Below are positions 24,771-35,057 of a stretch of DNA of 64,000 nucleotides, one piece after another. Within the stretch, counting starts at the first letter, position 1. The number at the start of each line of letters is the position of its first letter. The position numbers were made by a program, and so were the translations under genes. This DNA comes from Lunularia cruciata (taxonomy: Eukaryota > Streptophyta > Marchantiopsida > Lunulariales > Lunulariaceae). Below the pieces are notes generated by a model. The model did not search any database. It saw only the letters and a program-made list of their open reading frames with translations, and was not told where the DNA came from. The stretch spans positions 31,622,501 through 31,686,500 of the forward strand of contig OX419761.1 of assembly GCA_948567375.1 (NCBI GenBank), read 5' to 3'.

Positions 24771-25501
24771 TGTCATTTCGGATCTACAGGTTAGAAGAGT
24801 TGTTAGGAAACGGTATAGTTGTTAGAACTGACGTTTGCTTCACTATTTAAGAATGGCATTTGCAGGAAAATGTTGTTCAGTGCTCATAATTTCTGAGAAT
24901 AGATAAAGCAAAGTGCTATGAAGTAGTGCTCGTCGCTTGAGCTTGATTTTGAGTATCAATGTTGTGATTGTGCTTGTGAGTGTGTGGAGTGCAAGTCAAT
25001 GTGCTTGTTGGATGTTGGATTCCGTAGCCTTGATCTTCATTTTGTGTGTTTGATCCTGAGTGCAGTGCAATCAAAGCAATGCCTTGACAGATCTGAGAGG
25101 AATTGTAATGGTAGTATTCTACATTTGTGAGTGCAACATGAAGTTGATGTGAAGCAATTTTGATCAAGGAACTTGTGACTTCAGTGGAGTGGTGGAACAT
25201 AATTTTGAAGCAAAGTCATTTTGCAGTGAAGTGCACTTTTTGGGAGAGCTTGAATCATCACAATCAAGATTGTTTGGAAGATTTGATGGATTAGTGATTA
25301 AGAAGTGTTACTTCATGACAAGACTGCAAATTAGTGCTTGTTACTCTCTTCTGGGTGTGGTTTCTACCTAAGAGATTAAAGATGCAATCAAAAAGAACAT
25401 CGTGACATTTGACTTTGTATTTGGACATTTTTGACCCGTATCTCTGTGGGAACAAACTTTACTTACCAATTACCGCAAAAGTGATATTTGCCGGGTTGTC
25501 A
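24771..25501 (+). repeat. C1 right LTR-like end
   Basis: It begins TGTCATTTCGGATC and ends TTGCCGGGTTGTCA. The same 730-bp block ends C0, C3, C3' and C4. The true LTR could extend further left, because C0 and C3 include about 900 more bases before it. Confidence 0.7.
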
Positions 25502-26146
25502 CAACCACTCCATGTTGGTTTTCAAGGATAATGTGGATAGTTCAGATCCTATAGAGAAAATGGAGAGCCTAGTGTAGCTAGACCTTTACCTTCATTTTCA
25601 GGTCAGCAACAACTAGTGAGTGGTGGTGTTGCTTGTTGGACTTGTGGTGGACTTCACCACAAGAGAGAGAGCACTTAGGGCACGTGAAACCTCTAGTGCA
25701 TCATAGCCAACATAGAGATAGTGTGAGCATTGCCATAGATTTGGTCACACTAATGATTGATGCTTTGACCTACACCTAGAGTTATAGAGTGGTAAGGCTG
25801 CTATGGTAGGTGGTAGAGGAGCTTCAAGTCATGGAGGTGAAGGTAGTAGAGGATCCACACCTTGTGGGGATTCAATACCTACCTTTACTTTTGATATATC
25901 ATGGCTACTTGCAATTAGTAGTTGAAGCAAAGATTGGCTAGCATGGCCATAACTCAAAGGAGATCACAATCAGATGTTGAGGTTTCCAACTCATATATTG
26001 GTGATCGAGATGTCTTGGACTTCATGTGCAGAGCACCATAGGTAGATACATCTGCCACAATGAAAAGGAGTGCATTACATGCTCTAGAGCCTAGAGGAGC
26101 ATCAATGGAGTTGGACCCTTAGAGAAGAAAGGTTGAGAGACAAGTC
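25502..26146 (+). pseudogene. E gag C-terminal remnant with CCHC zinc knuckles
   Basis: A clear knuckle at 25722-25763 reads CEHCHRFGHTND-stop-C: spacing C-x2-C-x4-H-x4-C with a stop one residue before the last Cys. A degraded first knuckle, CWTCGGLHHKRES, lies at about 25631-25670 with the last Cys lost. Two knuckles in tandem before the protease is the usual gypsy gag end. The gene is cut at 26146 by a solo A LTR. Confidence 0.7.
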
Positions 26147-26812
26147 TGTGAGCCGGCCTATCTCTCACTCAGGATGAACCTTTGATGGCTATTATGGTAG
26201 TGCACCATGGACTAAAAAGGCAAGGAACCCCAACTCTATCATACTCTTCCAAGGCTAACACTCCAAGACTCAAGACATTGCTCACTAGAGAACTCAATGA
26301 GAGAGATAGTTGCAAATGAAAGGATGACGAGTACCTCCTCACCCCTTGTTTATATACTTGTGAAATACCATAGTAACTCAAGTTACTAGACTAAAAGTCA
26401 AGTAAAGTCAAAAAGTAGAAAGGAATATCCATTCACATGGGCATACTCCCCTAAGCATGTGGTCTTATCTTGACCCAACCACGAAGTCAAGGATTCCTTC
26501 TCATGGGCTATCCTTGGACTATAGAAGAATCCAAAACAAAAAGGCTTGCGGGCCCAAGAGTTCTCAACTCTTTCTTCAAAGCCAAACACCTAGGAATAAT
26601 ACCAAGTCAACACACTAGAATCCAAAATAATGGTGCTCATCTTTTCTACTTCCTCTAAAGTAAGGTCCCCTCTATCTTAAATATGACTAACTTTAGCTAA
26701 CCATGATTAATATAGAACCATCCTTTATCTCTATATAAATAATATCTCTTAAGTACTTGTAATACCAAGCTAAATATCACAATACCACACACATGCACAA
26801 ATGGGTGTTACA
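26147..26812 (-). repeat. Solo LTR of family A
   Basis: A 666-bp A LTR, TGTGAGCCGGCCTA to GGGTGTTACA, lacking a short internal piece. The flanks are AGTC (26143-26146) and AGTA (26813-26816), consistent with a 4-bp target duplication with one later change. E sequence lies on both sides. Confidence 0.9.
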
Positions 26813-27299
26813 AGTAAAACTTCACTAATCTTTCATGCTCTCTAAGGCACTATAGATGACATCCATGGCTCTTAGACATCCTAGTGCAAGTGTGGTAGGT
26901 GGTAATGGGATGCGTGATAGACTTCCTACTAGTTAGCCACTTGTTACTACACAGATTGAGTCTAGCACAATGTTGGTGGCAGCTTAGTTGATTATGCACT
27001 TTCTATTATTCTCAACCAATGACATATTTACATTGGGAGTTGACCCATCCCTAGTGTTCCAATTGGCTACCATGCTTTTTGAGAGTAGGTATGATGTGGC
27101 CCTTACGTCTATAGTAGAGGTGGTTGATAGTAGAGCTAACTTGGTTGAGGAACATAGGATCTGCTCGGCGACCAATGGTTAATGGCAGGCAACAATGGCT
27201 AGATTGGAGGAATTACCAACTAGACCAACCTTTGAGCGAGCACGGTTTACACCTTAAGTTGTCTTATTGGATTACTAGAGTGGGATTTTTTGTTTAGTG
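26813..27299 (+). pseudogene. E gag-protease linker remnant
   Basis: E sequence between the solo LTR and the protease. Short frames continue the E polyprotein with frequent stops (for example 26988-27182). No domain recognised. Confidence 0.4.
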
Positions 27300-27923
27300 G
27301 GACCTTTAGGGAAATTCTATATACCATAAAGGGTCTTACTAGACTTTGGTGTGCAACTCCTTATGTTAGGGAAGGTTGCAATTTTTGGTTTGGAGTTACA
27401 AAAGACCGATGTGGAGAGGTGTCCATTTCAGATCCATATATATCTAGAGGGTGGTTCTACATAGTATATCACATATGGAAAGCTTGTTGTTCTGATTCAA
27501 TATGGTCATTTGATTGATAGCTTTATATGGTGCAATATGGTGCGAGCTCATGCCATTGCAATAGTAGTTGAGTCATATGATGTGTTAGTTGGTGGAGCAA
27601 TGTTATACTCCATGGGTTTTAGTATTGATTATTGGGAGGAGAAAACCTCCTATAGACTAGGTTGGCAGTCAAATGAGAGACAAGTATGTTGCCTACTAGT
27701 ACGCTTTAGTAGTCTCAATCTTGGCTCAGTACAATCCGAGACCATGGATGCATTAGTTTCAACTTTTAGTGGTTTTGTTACTTGGCTTGGTGACTTATTG
27801 GAGGAGAACGCCCATGTAGAAGATACTCTAGTACAAGAAGAGATCACTTGGATTTGGAGTATGAGTGGGATAGTTCCATTCACTTTGGATGTTCCATTGT
27901 GGAGTTTAGAGGAAGCATTGTAG
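27300..27923 (+). pseudogene. E aspartic protease domain remnant
   Basis: In the frame with codons at positions divisible by three, 27336-27356 reads LLDFGVQ, the retropepsin active-site block with DFG in place of D(S/T)G. It continues with LMLGKVAIFGLEL, and further on ESYDVLVGGAMLYSMGF, which looks like the second half of the fold with its hydrophobic-G segment. One stop falls inside. The same frame runs on, with stops, into the methyltransferase from 28050, which places the protease directly upstream of it in one polyprotein. Confidence 0.65.
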
Positions 27924-28049
27924 TAGCATGCAGATTAGATGGTGCAGTAGGCTTGGAGTGGAACCTTTGTACCACTAAGAAACTAGTGTGAGGATGAGCT
28001 TCCATAGTCAATTACCTTGACACCTCTAGATATCACACTCATTTCTTGG

Positions 28050-29010
28050 CAATATCTAATAGAGGGAGTAGGTCTGTTGGAGTTGTTTGATAGGATTAGC
28101 ACTAGACTAGTTGCTATACTATAGGTAAGTATACAAGTACAAAAGTACTTGTATGTGGAGAGAGATGAGAAGGCTTGGCAATTCTCTCTACATCATATAA
28201 CTCACTTGGCCTATTGCTATCCTAAGTTATTACTGATGTCATCAATCAAGGATTACCAAAAGACCTTACCAATAGACATTTACTTGCTAGGGGTGCAAGA
28301 TCTAGAGAGACATGGGCCAATTCATTTGGTGATTTATGGATGGCCATGTCAAGGACATACACATGCTGGCCAAGGTGTTGATCTTCAGGATCCCTATTTT
28401 GGTGTGTTTTGGGAGATGTTACATATACTACGACATCTTTAGGTTCATCAATCTGTTTTTCTTGCCTACATTTCGGAGAACATCCTTTTAATGGGTGATT
28501 CTTGCACCTGGGTGGTAGTGAGTATGCATCAGATCTTTTCTTGGATGGGACCTATTGTGTTGTTAGATGCAACCAGAGTGGGACCACATGCTCATTGTCT
28601 TCATCTTTGGTGGATGAACCTCTTACCTAGAGAGGTTCTAATGCAGTTATGATGGGATTGAGCAGCTTGACCACCTTATTATTGATGAGATTTTGGATGT
28701 TGAGTGCCAATCTCAAATAGTGGTAGTGGCTGATAGGTCACTTATGGCAATGGTGAACCTAGTAGAATAGCCTTGAGCCTCTCTTCTTACACTTATGAGT
28801 TTCCTAGGCTCTCATGCTTTTCAAGAAGGTGGACCTAGACTTGTTTGGGACTCATAGTTATAGCAGTTGGTAGAGCCCAATGCCGATGAGAGAGAATGAG
28901 CGATGGTGTTTTGCACCAACATTACCGTTGTTCCAATAGTGTTAGAGGCATCCAAGTGCCAAGTGTTAGGTCAGGCTATAGACTTGAACTGTTTGACCTA
29001 AACTGTGAGC
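28050..29010 (+). pseudogene. E-encoded DNA (cytosine-5) methyltransferase domain
   Basis: C5-methyltransferase motifs appear in the right order. Motif I (SAM binding): LLELFDRISTRL at 28074-28109. Motif II: YVERDEKA, with the acidic residue, at 28152-28175. Motif IV (catalytic): GWPCQGHTHAG from 28338, with the catalytic Cys codon at 28347-28349. DP and FWEM follow. Motif VI: SENILL, with Glu-Asn at 28476-28481. Motif VIII-like: AHCLHLWWMN at 28590-28616. Motif X-like: LGQAIDLNCLT near 28965-28995 in a shifted frame. From 28050 to 28650 everything is in one frame, with TAG at 28122 and 28440. It would transfer methyl groups from SAM to cytosine C5. It is dead now: two stops, later frameshifts, Arg replacing the motif I Gly. 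Confidence 0.85.
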
Positions 29011-29409
29011 GTTGGCTTGGTAGAGCAACATAGGATGTGTTTGATAGGCATCACCACTCGGACACTTGTGAGCTTTGTGCCTATTGAGATGATTCAAGCA
29101 CATGTTGGGAGAAATAGACCAAGTGGACAAGGTATTCTTAGAACACAACCAATGGCTACTAGGGAGAGTGGTCTACTTGGAGTCCATCCAAGTGAGGATG
29201 ATTTACTTGGATTACACCCTTGGTTACTTAGGATGTAGCTAGAGGATGTATGGAGCTTGCAGCCAAAGTAGAGGGAGTTTTTCACACAAAGGTTGGGACC
29301 TCTAGTGGTTAGGGGCATGACACTACTGCTCCCAAGGTCTTAATGTGGCAGCTAGTCAATACGTCTTCCACTCCTACATTAGTTACAAAGGATACTTAGG
29401 AGCCAGATC
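29011..29409 (+). pseudogene. E linker between methyltransferase and RT
   Basis: Decayed E coding sequence with no recognised motif; the frame 29005-29238 is open but unremarkable. It ends at the GATC target of a solo A LTR. Confidence 0.35.
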
Positions 29410-30095
29410 TATTACACCCATTTGTGCATGTGTGTAGTATTGTGATATTTAGCTTTGTATTACAAGTACTTGAGAGATATTATTTATATAGAGATAAAGG
29501 ATGGTTCTATATTAGTCATGCTAAAGTTAGTCATAACTAAGATAGAGGGGACCTTACTTTAGAGGAAGTAGAAAAGATGAGCACCATTATTTTGGATTCT
29601 AGTGTGTTGACTTGGTATTATTCCTAGGTTTTTGGCTTGGAGGAAAGAGTTGAGAACTCTTGGGCCCGCAAGCCTTTTTGTTTTGGATTCTTCTATAGTC
29701 CAAGGATAGCCCATGTGAAGGAATCCTTGACTTAGTGGTTGGGTCAAGATAAGATCACATGCTAATGGAGTATGCCCATGTGAATAGATATTCCTTTCTA
29801 CTTTTTGACTTTACTTGACTTTTAGTCTAGTAACTTGAGTTATTGTGGTAATTAGTAACTTTGGTACGTAACTATTTTATAGGTATATAAACAAGGGGTG
29901 AGGAGGTACTCATCATCCTTTCATTGGCAACTATCTCTCTCTCATTGAGTTCTCTAATGAGCAATGTCTTGAGTCTTGGAGTGTTAGCCTTGGAGGAGTA
30001 TGATGGAGTTGGGGTTCCTTGCCTTTTTAGTCCATGGTGCGCTACCATAATAGCCATCAGAGGTTCATCTTGAGTGAGAGACAGGCTGGCTCATA
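29410..30095 (+). repeat. Solo LTR of family A, opposite orientation
   Basis: The reverse complement of the A LTR, with both terminal dinucleotides changed (TATTACACCC at the left, GGCTCATA at the right). It is flanked by GATC at 29406-29409 and 30096-30099, an exact 4-bp duplication. It interrupts E between the methyltransferase and RT. Confidence 0.9.
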
Positions 30096-31640
30096 GATCT
30101 GGGACCCAAGCTTACAAGAGAGGAAAGGCATATAGTTTGGAGGTTCTTGAGGTTCTACACAAGCTGTTTTGCCTTCAACATGAAGGATTTGGATGCTCTA
30201 AAGAGATGTGGTATTTGGATTGAGCTACTAGTGATACACTAGTTGTTTGACATCCTTATAGATAGAGTGACATAGAGCGAGCATTGATTCAAAGCCGGAG
30301 TAGAGACCTTTTTGAGATTGGTTTGGTGAAGATTTCACATTGAGAGTATGCATAAACTATAATGATGCTAGCCAAGAAGGTATGCATGGCAATTACATAG
30401 ATAGGAGGATGTGTGGAGATTAATTGATAGACTAGGGCTGATTGGTATGCCATGCCTACACTAGAGGAGATCTTTGATGCAATTGGGCATACAAAGGTCT
30501 TTAGTACTTTGGATCTTCAACCAAGATATCATTAGTTGCCAATCAAGGAGGACAATAAGTCCAAGACAACATTTTGGGCTATTTATCCTCATGGCAAGGA
30601 TATGTTATATCAGTGGAGGTTCTTACTATTTGGGTTAAAGAACGCACTTGCTAAGGTATAGAGGGTCATGGATAGGATCCTAATGGGATTGGATTTTGGT
30701 CAATGCTATATTGATGACATTTTGGTCTATAATACTACTATGGAGGAGCACAAGAGATAGTTATTGGTGCTTGAGAGGTTGAGATCTCATGGAATCAAAT
30801 AACATCTTGGGAAGTGTAGGTTCTTCTACAAGCAAGTTGAGTATTTAGGTCACACAATTTACCTTGGAGGGCTTGGTGTTTAGCAGATCAAGGTAGAGGT
30901 TATTGCATAAATTCCTTGGCCTACGGATGTGAGAAGAGTGTGAGCATTCTTGGGTTGGCAAACTTCTATTGCTGTCATGTTAGAGGCTTTAGTGCCATTG
31001 CCAAGGCCTTGATGAAGTTGACCAAGCTTACACAAGAGTGGTGTTGGGAAGATGAGCAAGACCCTTTTGTAGAGCTCAAAGAGAGGTTGACATTTGCTCA
31101 TGTTTTGAGGAGACCAATTAGAGGATGGCCATTTTAGGTTCACATTGATTGGAGTATGTTGGGGCTTGGAGTAGTGCTCACTCAACATGATGATGAGGAG
31201 AAGGAGTTTGTGGTGACCTCTGCAAGTTGCTCCAACAATTCAATGGAGCTGAAGTGTAGTTCATATGAGGGAGAGTGCTTGGCAATAGTATAGGCAGTAG
31301 CACATTTTTGATGTAACCTATTTGGTAACCCTTTCACTCATATCATTTATCATCAACCACTGTAGTGGTTGATGGAATTTGACAAGATTTTAGGGAATCT
31401 TGCACAATGGGCTCTGATTTTATAAGAGTATGATTTCATGGTTATTCATGGATCTGGAGTGGTGAACCATGATGCAGATGAGTTGAATAGAAACCCATGT
31501 CTTAGCCAACAAGATCAGATCAGAAAACATTGGCATGGTGAGACAGATAAGGAGATCGTGCCAGGTGGTATGCATCTACCTTTCTCTATATATTTTTTGA
31601 GGCTTTGGTGGTATCTCTCTCAACGCATCTAGGAGGAGTT
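30096..31640 (+). pseudogene. E reverse transcriptase and RNase H remnant
   Basis: RT is recognised by FSTLDLQPRYH (30490-30525, first catalytic Asp), a WRFLLFGLKNALAKVQRVMD block (FGL-N-P/A) at 30615-30672, and the catalytic YIDDILVY at about 30707-30730, followed by LGKCRFF and VEYLGHTI. RNase H follows: VHIDWSMLGLG at about 31139-31170, SSYEGECLAIV near 31262, and HQPLQWLMEFDKILGNLAQW near 31355. The frame is broken by several stops (for example at 30896 and 31136). The order and motifs are those of Ty3/gypsy pol. Confidence 0.85.
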
Positions 31641-32795
31641 ATTGAGGTCACAAATCCAAAGAGTGGAGATAGTGGTATAGGTTAGTGAGACATTCATGAT
31701 GATGTCTTAGTGATGGATTATCTTTACATTGGTGTTGTGGGTTCCATAGTTGGGGACAAGGAAAGAGACCATGTTCTTCAACAAGCTAGGTGGTTCAGAT
31801 TGGAGGGCAAAAACTTTCTTTATGTATGGGAGGATAGTAGAGTGAGAGTAGTACCACTTCCATCTCAAAGACCATAATTGGTATGTCATGCTCATGAGGA
31901 GCTAGGACATATTGGAGTAAAGTGGACATATAGCTTACTCTAGAGTCATTATTGGTGGCATGGTATGCAAACCAATGTATAACGATTTGTTACTAGATGT
32001 GTGGTTTGTGACCAAGTTAGAGCATCATTCAATGCTCCTACGCTATAGTTACACCCATTACCTATCATGGGATTAGGTTACTATAGGAGTTTGGGCTTTG
32101 TTGGACCTTTGCTGTTGATTATGAGACATCATTGGTATGTTTTGGTGATGGTGGAGCACTTCTCCAAGTGAATTCAGTTGGTGACACTTCTTGACAAGTC
32201 TAGTGAAGGGATGGCTGACTTGTTTCTAGATTGGGTTTTGAGTTATTTTGGTGCACCACTTGAGGTTTTGACTGATTAGGGTACAAAGTTATTGGGGGAG
32301 TTTTAGGTCTTGTGTGACAAGGCTTTGATTGATCATCATACTACATCTCAAGATCACCCTAAGGCAGATGGCTCAGCAAAGAGAGTGGTTCAGACAATGA
32401 AGAGAAGATTGCAAAAGTATGGTTTGTAGAGAAGCCACTTGGAAGATTGGGATCTCCAATTACCTTGGTTGGCCATAGGCTATTGGTTCAGCCAGCAAGC
32501 CTCCTTAGCATCGTGCTCCTTACTTTCTAGTCTATTGACAAGATCCAGATTTACCTATAGCCATTCATCAAGATGTTACTGTAGTTTTGGACTTGGATGA
32601 TGCAATGTATGGATGAGCGCATCTTCTCAATTGTCAAAGATCTTTTGGAGAGTGATGCCAATGGCCTTTGAGAACTTGGTGATTTCTTAGCATAGGGATA
32701 ACTTACACTATGCTTCCATTTGAGGTAGAGGCTATAGACCATCAATCCATTGATTTCATCCAGGTGATTGTGTATATCTATAATAGACAACACCA
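31641..32795 (+). pseudogene. E integrase remnant
   Basis: The HHCC zinc domain survives as CHAHEELGHIG (31886-31918) and RCVVCD (31994-32012). The catalytic core reads SLGFVGPL (first Asp lost), HWYVLVMVEHFSKW, then GAPLEVLTD-stop-GTK (second Asp) near 32265, and DHPKADGSAKRVVQT near 32355, with Lys at the third catalytic position. The tail 32540-32795 is poorly preserved and leads into the PHD finger. No chromodomain is seen. Confidence 0.8.
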
Positions 32796-33125
32796 ATGAC
32801 ACTTGATATTTCTACAAGCCGTAGTATCTTGAGAGTGCAAGAAGTCTTGCCATTTGGAGTCCTCATGTTGGAAAGACATGATGATGTTGTTAAGAAAGAT
32901 CTTGTGCACAATTGTATGCCATGCCACCTCCCAAACATTGATGGTACTATAAATCCAAACTTGGCACTTGTATGTGCAAGCTTGCAGTGTTTGTTATACA
33001 ACTATTTTGGTGGAGTTGATATTATGTTAGTGTGTGATAGTTGTTCAAGAAGATGACATATGGTATGTTTGAATCCTCCCCTCATGGTAGTTCCTTAGAG
33101 AAAATGGTTATGTCCTAGATGCACT
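32796..33125 (+). pseudogene. E C-terminal PHD finger
   Basis: After the integrase the same frame gives SRSILRVQEVLPFGVLMLE, then CMPCHLPNIDGT, CASLQC and MLVCDSCSRR, a TGA at 33054 where the finger normally has an aromatic, then HMVCLNPPLMVVP, a TAG, and KWLCPRCT, ending at 33125. The second half (C-x2-C-x4-H-x2-C ... W-x-C-x2-C with NPPL..VP) is a textbook PHD signature; the first Cys pair is CMPC or C-x4-C. PHD fingers read the histone H3 tail, so this could have guided integration, as chromodomains do in chromoviruses. The two stops show it is dead. Confidence 0.75.
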
Positions 33126-33283
33126 TGACCTATAGCTAGTTCATCCTTTATATGGTATATATTGCAAACATGTGACTTACGATGAGGCTTGATAACACCC
33201 AACCTCCTGATCTTTTTTTCACTATAGGGTATACCATATACTTGGATTAGATGGCTATCTAGAGTTAGAGGGACCTAACCACT

Positions 33284-33298
33284 AGCTAGGGGGGCAAT
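33284..33298 (+). promoter_or_regulatory. E polypurine tract
   Basis: AGCTAGGGGGGCAAT sits directly before the TG of the LTR at 33299, where plus-strand synthesis is primed. It supports 33299 as the true LTR start. Confidence 0.65.
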
Positions 33299-33816
33299 TG
33301 TGGCAGTGAGAGTCCATGTATGACTTCTGTGTGAGTTGTGCATCTATAATGTGTGATGTTAACAATAATGTATGTTGGATAGTGATGTAGTGATGTATAT
33401 ACACACAATAGCTGTCAAGCCATTTATTGCATCACACCTAGATTGCTTGGACTCAAGAGTAGTAGTGTTGGTAGTTAGAGGTATTTTGGTAATTACTCAT
33501 AGATTACTTGTTGACGGTTAGATTTCCTGTTTGGGGTATTGATTACATGGTGGAGCCCACTATCAATTACACCATTTGCACTATTGGGTGTGCCATTAGT
33601 GGGACTATTAGGGTTGGAGACCCAGGGCAAAATTAGAGGTATAACCTAGAAGTGCAGCTCCAAAGAGCTCACTTCTTTAATGTTGAGCCTTTGAGTTCTT
33701 GGCTGGAGTGGATGTGGCTTGATTGTAATCAATGCTCAATTATTGGCAAATTATTGAGTGACAAATCAAGTATTAATCTGATTGATTGTGATTTGAGTTG
33801 TGAACAAACTGATTAT
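33299..33816 (+). repeat. E right LTR, complete
   Basis: It starts TGTGGCAGTGAGAGTCC after the polypurine tract and ends ...CTGATTAT, where the left LTR ends GATTACA. About 518 bp. Confidence 0.75.
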
Positions 33817-33919
33817 TGTGGCACTTGAGAGTCCATGTATGACTTATGTGTGAGTTGTGTATCTAAGTGTGTGATGTTGACAACGATGTATGTTGTGCAA
33901 TGATGCATATATGCATGAT
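33817..33919 (+). repeat. E third LTR fragment (LTR bases 1-~105)
   Basis: It repeats the first 114 bases of 33299-33412 (TGTGGCA...GAGAGTCCATGTATGACTT) directly after the complete LTR and stops at the D1 junction. Together with the left fragment at 10215-10661 it would make one whole LTR. Confidence 0.75.
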
Positions 33920-34208
33920 AAGAAGTTTCCTTCTAGAAGCTATCTATTTGGTATGTAAGCTAAGCTAGTTGGAAGTTTTCCAAGAAGCTTCCTTCTAGAA
34001 GTTACCTACTTGTGGTATAAGCTAAGCTAATTAGAAAGCTTCCCAAGAAGCTTCCTCCTAGAAGTTACCACTTGGCATGTACATTACCCAATACTTGGAA
34101 GGTACCAAGTAGCTTCGTAGATATTTCTAGAATATTTAATGCTAATTTGGCCTATTTGCTACTTTTTTTGCCTTGATTTAACTCATCGGTAAACTCCATA
34201 TTGTTACA
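33920..34208 (-). repeat. D1 5' LTR, second fragment
   Basis: It resumes AAGAAGTTTCCTTCTAG, repeating the last five bases (AAGAA) of the first fragment as a target site duplication, and ends CCATATTGTTACA before the host TATAT. Confidence 0.9.
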
Positions 34209-34404
34209 TATATGTTTTATCACCCACAAGCATTTGGATTTGGTTAGACCCCATATAAACTAAAACATGAGATGAACATAGGACAGGAAGAGTGATTGGC
34301 TAATACTTAGAGCCTAGATAGACTAAAATATGAGATGAAGATAGGACAAGGAGAGTGATTGGCTAACACTTAGACCTAGATAGACTAAAATATGAGATGA
34401 CAAT
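34209..34404. repeat. Host flank with ~63-bp tandem repeat
   Basis: Host DNA between D1 and B'. Units start at ACTAAAACATGAG (34259), ACTAAAATATGAG (34322) and ACTAAAATATGAG (34384, partial), giving periods of 63 and 62. Each contains AGAGTGATTGGCTAA. No gene is seen. Confidence 0.7.
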
Positions 34405-35044
34405 AGGTGTAATACCATTAGCTAGACATATTATCTAAAGGTGGAAATTGGCTTGGTAAGATCTAGAAAGATAATATATATGATGGACTAAGTAGATCTA
34501 TATATGATGGAATATATATGATGGAATATATATGATGGACTAAGTATAGATCACCAAAAGAGTACCTCCACTAATAGGCCTAAAGTCAAAAACACCCTAA
34601 AAACTTTTGAGCTAATTTTGGAGGCCTAAATGGATGAATCAGACCTGAAAAATGGACAGATTGTATAACCTTTGGGGAAAAGGCATTGCCTTCTCCCCCT
34701 ATGTTTGTTTTATCTAGAGCTTTCTAATGGTACCTCATCCATGTTGTTCTAAGATTCCTATAAGAAGACTCCCAAAAGATTCTCTTTGGTCAAACTTGTT
34801 TGACAAACAAGATAGGACAAAGACTGACATGTCACCCATCCATGCAATTAATCTAAAGGTGGAGCTCATTGACATGTCACCAATCCATGTATCTGATCCA
34901 AGGGTGGAGGTTCTTTTGAGGGGATCCTCTTTGCTTTAATAAAGACAAAGTGCTCCTTTGGAGCATTGGAATCTCGAGTGTTGAAGCTTGTGTTTCTTCT
35001 CTTGTGTTTCTCTGGGGAGATTCTCTTATCTTTGGAATATTAGA
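34405..35044 (+). repeat. B' 5' LTR
   Basis: It starts TGTAATACCATTAGCTAG and ends GGAATATTAGA. It contains a short tandem expansion of ATATATATGATGGA units at about 34471-34545 and a TATA-like stretch around 34937. Confidence 0.85.
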
Positions 35045-35057
35045 ATGGTATCAAAGC
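35045..35057 (+). promoter_or_regulatory. B' primer binding site, initiator tRNA-Met
   Basis: ATGGTATCAAAGC directly follows the LTR. The canonical sequence is TGGTATCAGAGC; one mismatch. Confidence 0.8.

Larger units (their letters stand above)
21741..25501 (+). mobile_element. C1: gag-like non-autonomous LTR element in E
   Basis: The right part is clear: a gag-like gene (22283-23300), a long coiled coil (to 24730) and an LTR-like end (24771-25501, ending CCGGGTTGTCA), after which E gag sequence resumes. No polymerase, protease or integrase motif occurs between 21741 and 25501. I could not find a matching left LTR, so the left boundary is arbitrary. C4 (47415 to the window end) has the same content in the same order. 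Confidence 0.65.
10215..33919 (+). mobile_element. E: gypsy element encoding a cytosine-5 DNA methyltransferase and a PHD finger
   Basis: E is inserted in the D1 5' LTR with a 5-bp duplication AAGAA (10210-10214 and 33920-33924). Readable parts in order on the plus strand are: gag CCHC knuckle (25722-25763), aspartic protease (from 27336), C5-cytosine methyltransferase (28050-29010), reverse transcriptase, RNase H and integrase (30430-32540), PHD finger (about 32905-33125), polypurine tract (33284-33298) and LTR (33299-33816). All domains have in-frame stops. A2, C1 and two solo A LTRs lie inside. The LTR parts are arranged as a circular permutation (see findings). Confidence 0.85.
3414..34208 (-). 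mobile_element. D1: decayed chromodomain Ty3/gypsy element, split by nested insertions
   Basis: The outer element of the left nest reads on the minus strand. Its 3' LTR is 3414-3774; its 5' LTR starts at 9995, is cut at 10214 by element E and resumes at 33920-34208. The flanking bases TATAT before 3414 and after 34208 form a 5-bp target site duplication, which confirms the nested reading. The interior matches the better preserved D2 throughout (chromodomain, integrase, protease, leader ORF), but every reading frame is broken. About 250 bases corresponding to D2 51765-52019 are missing next to the insertion at 5425. The PBS complement at 9982-9993 is a mutated initiator-Met type. Confidence 0.88.

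Noticed and set aside
28050-29010. Bacterial restriction-modification methyltransferase or contamination
   Set aside because: It lies within E between protease and RT, in frame with the protease, has decayed with plant-like mutations, and is flanked by nested plant LTR elements.
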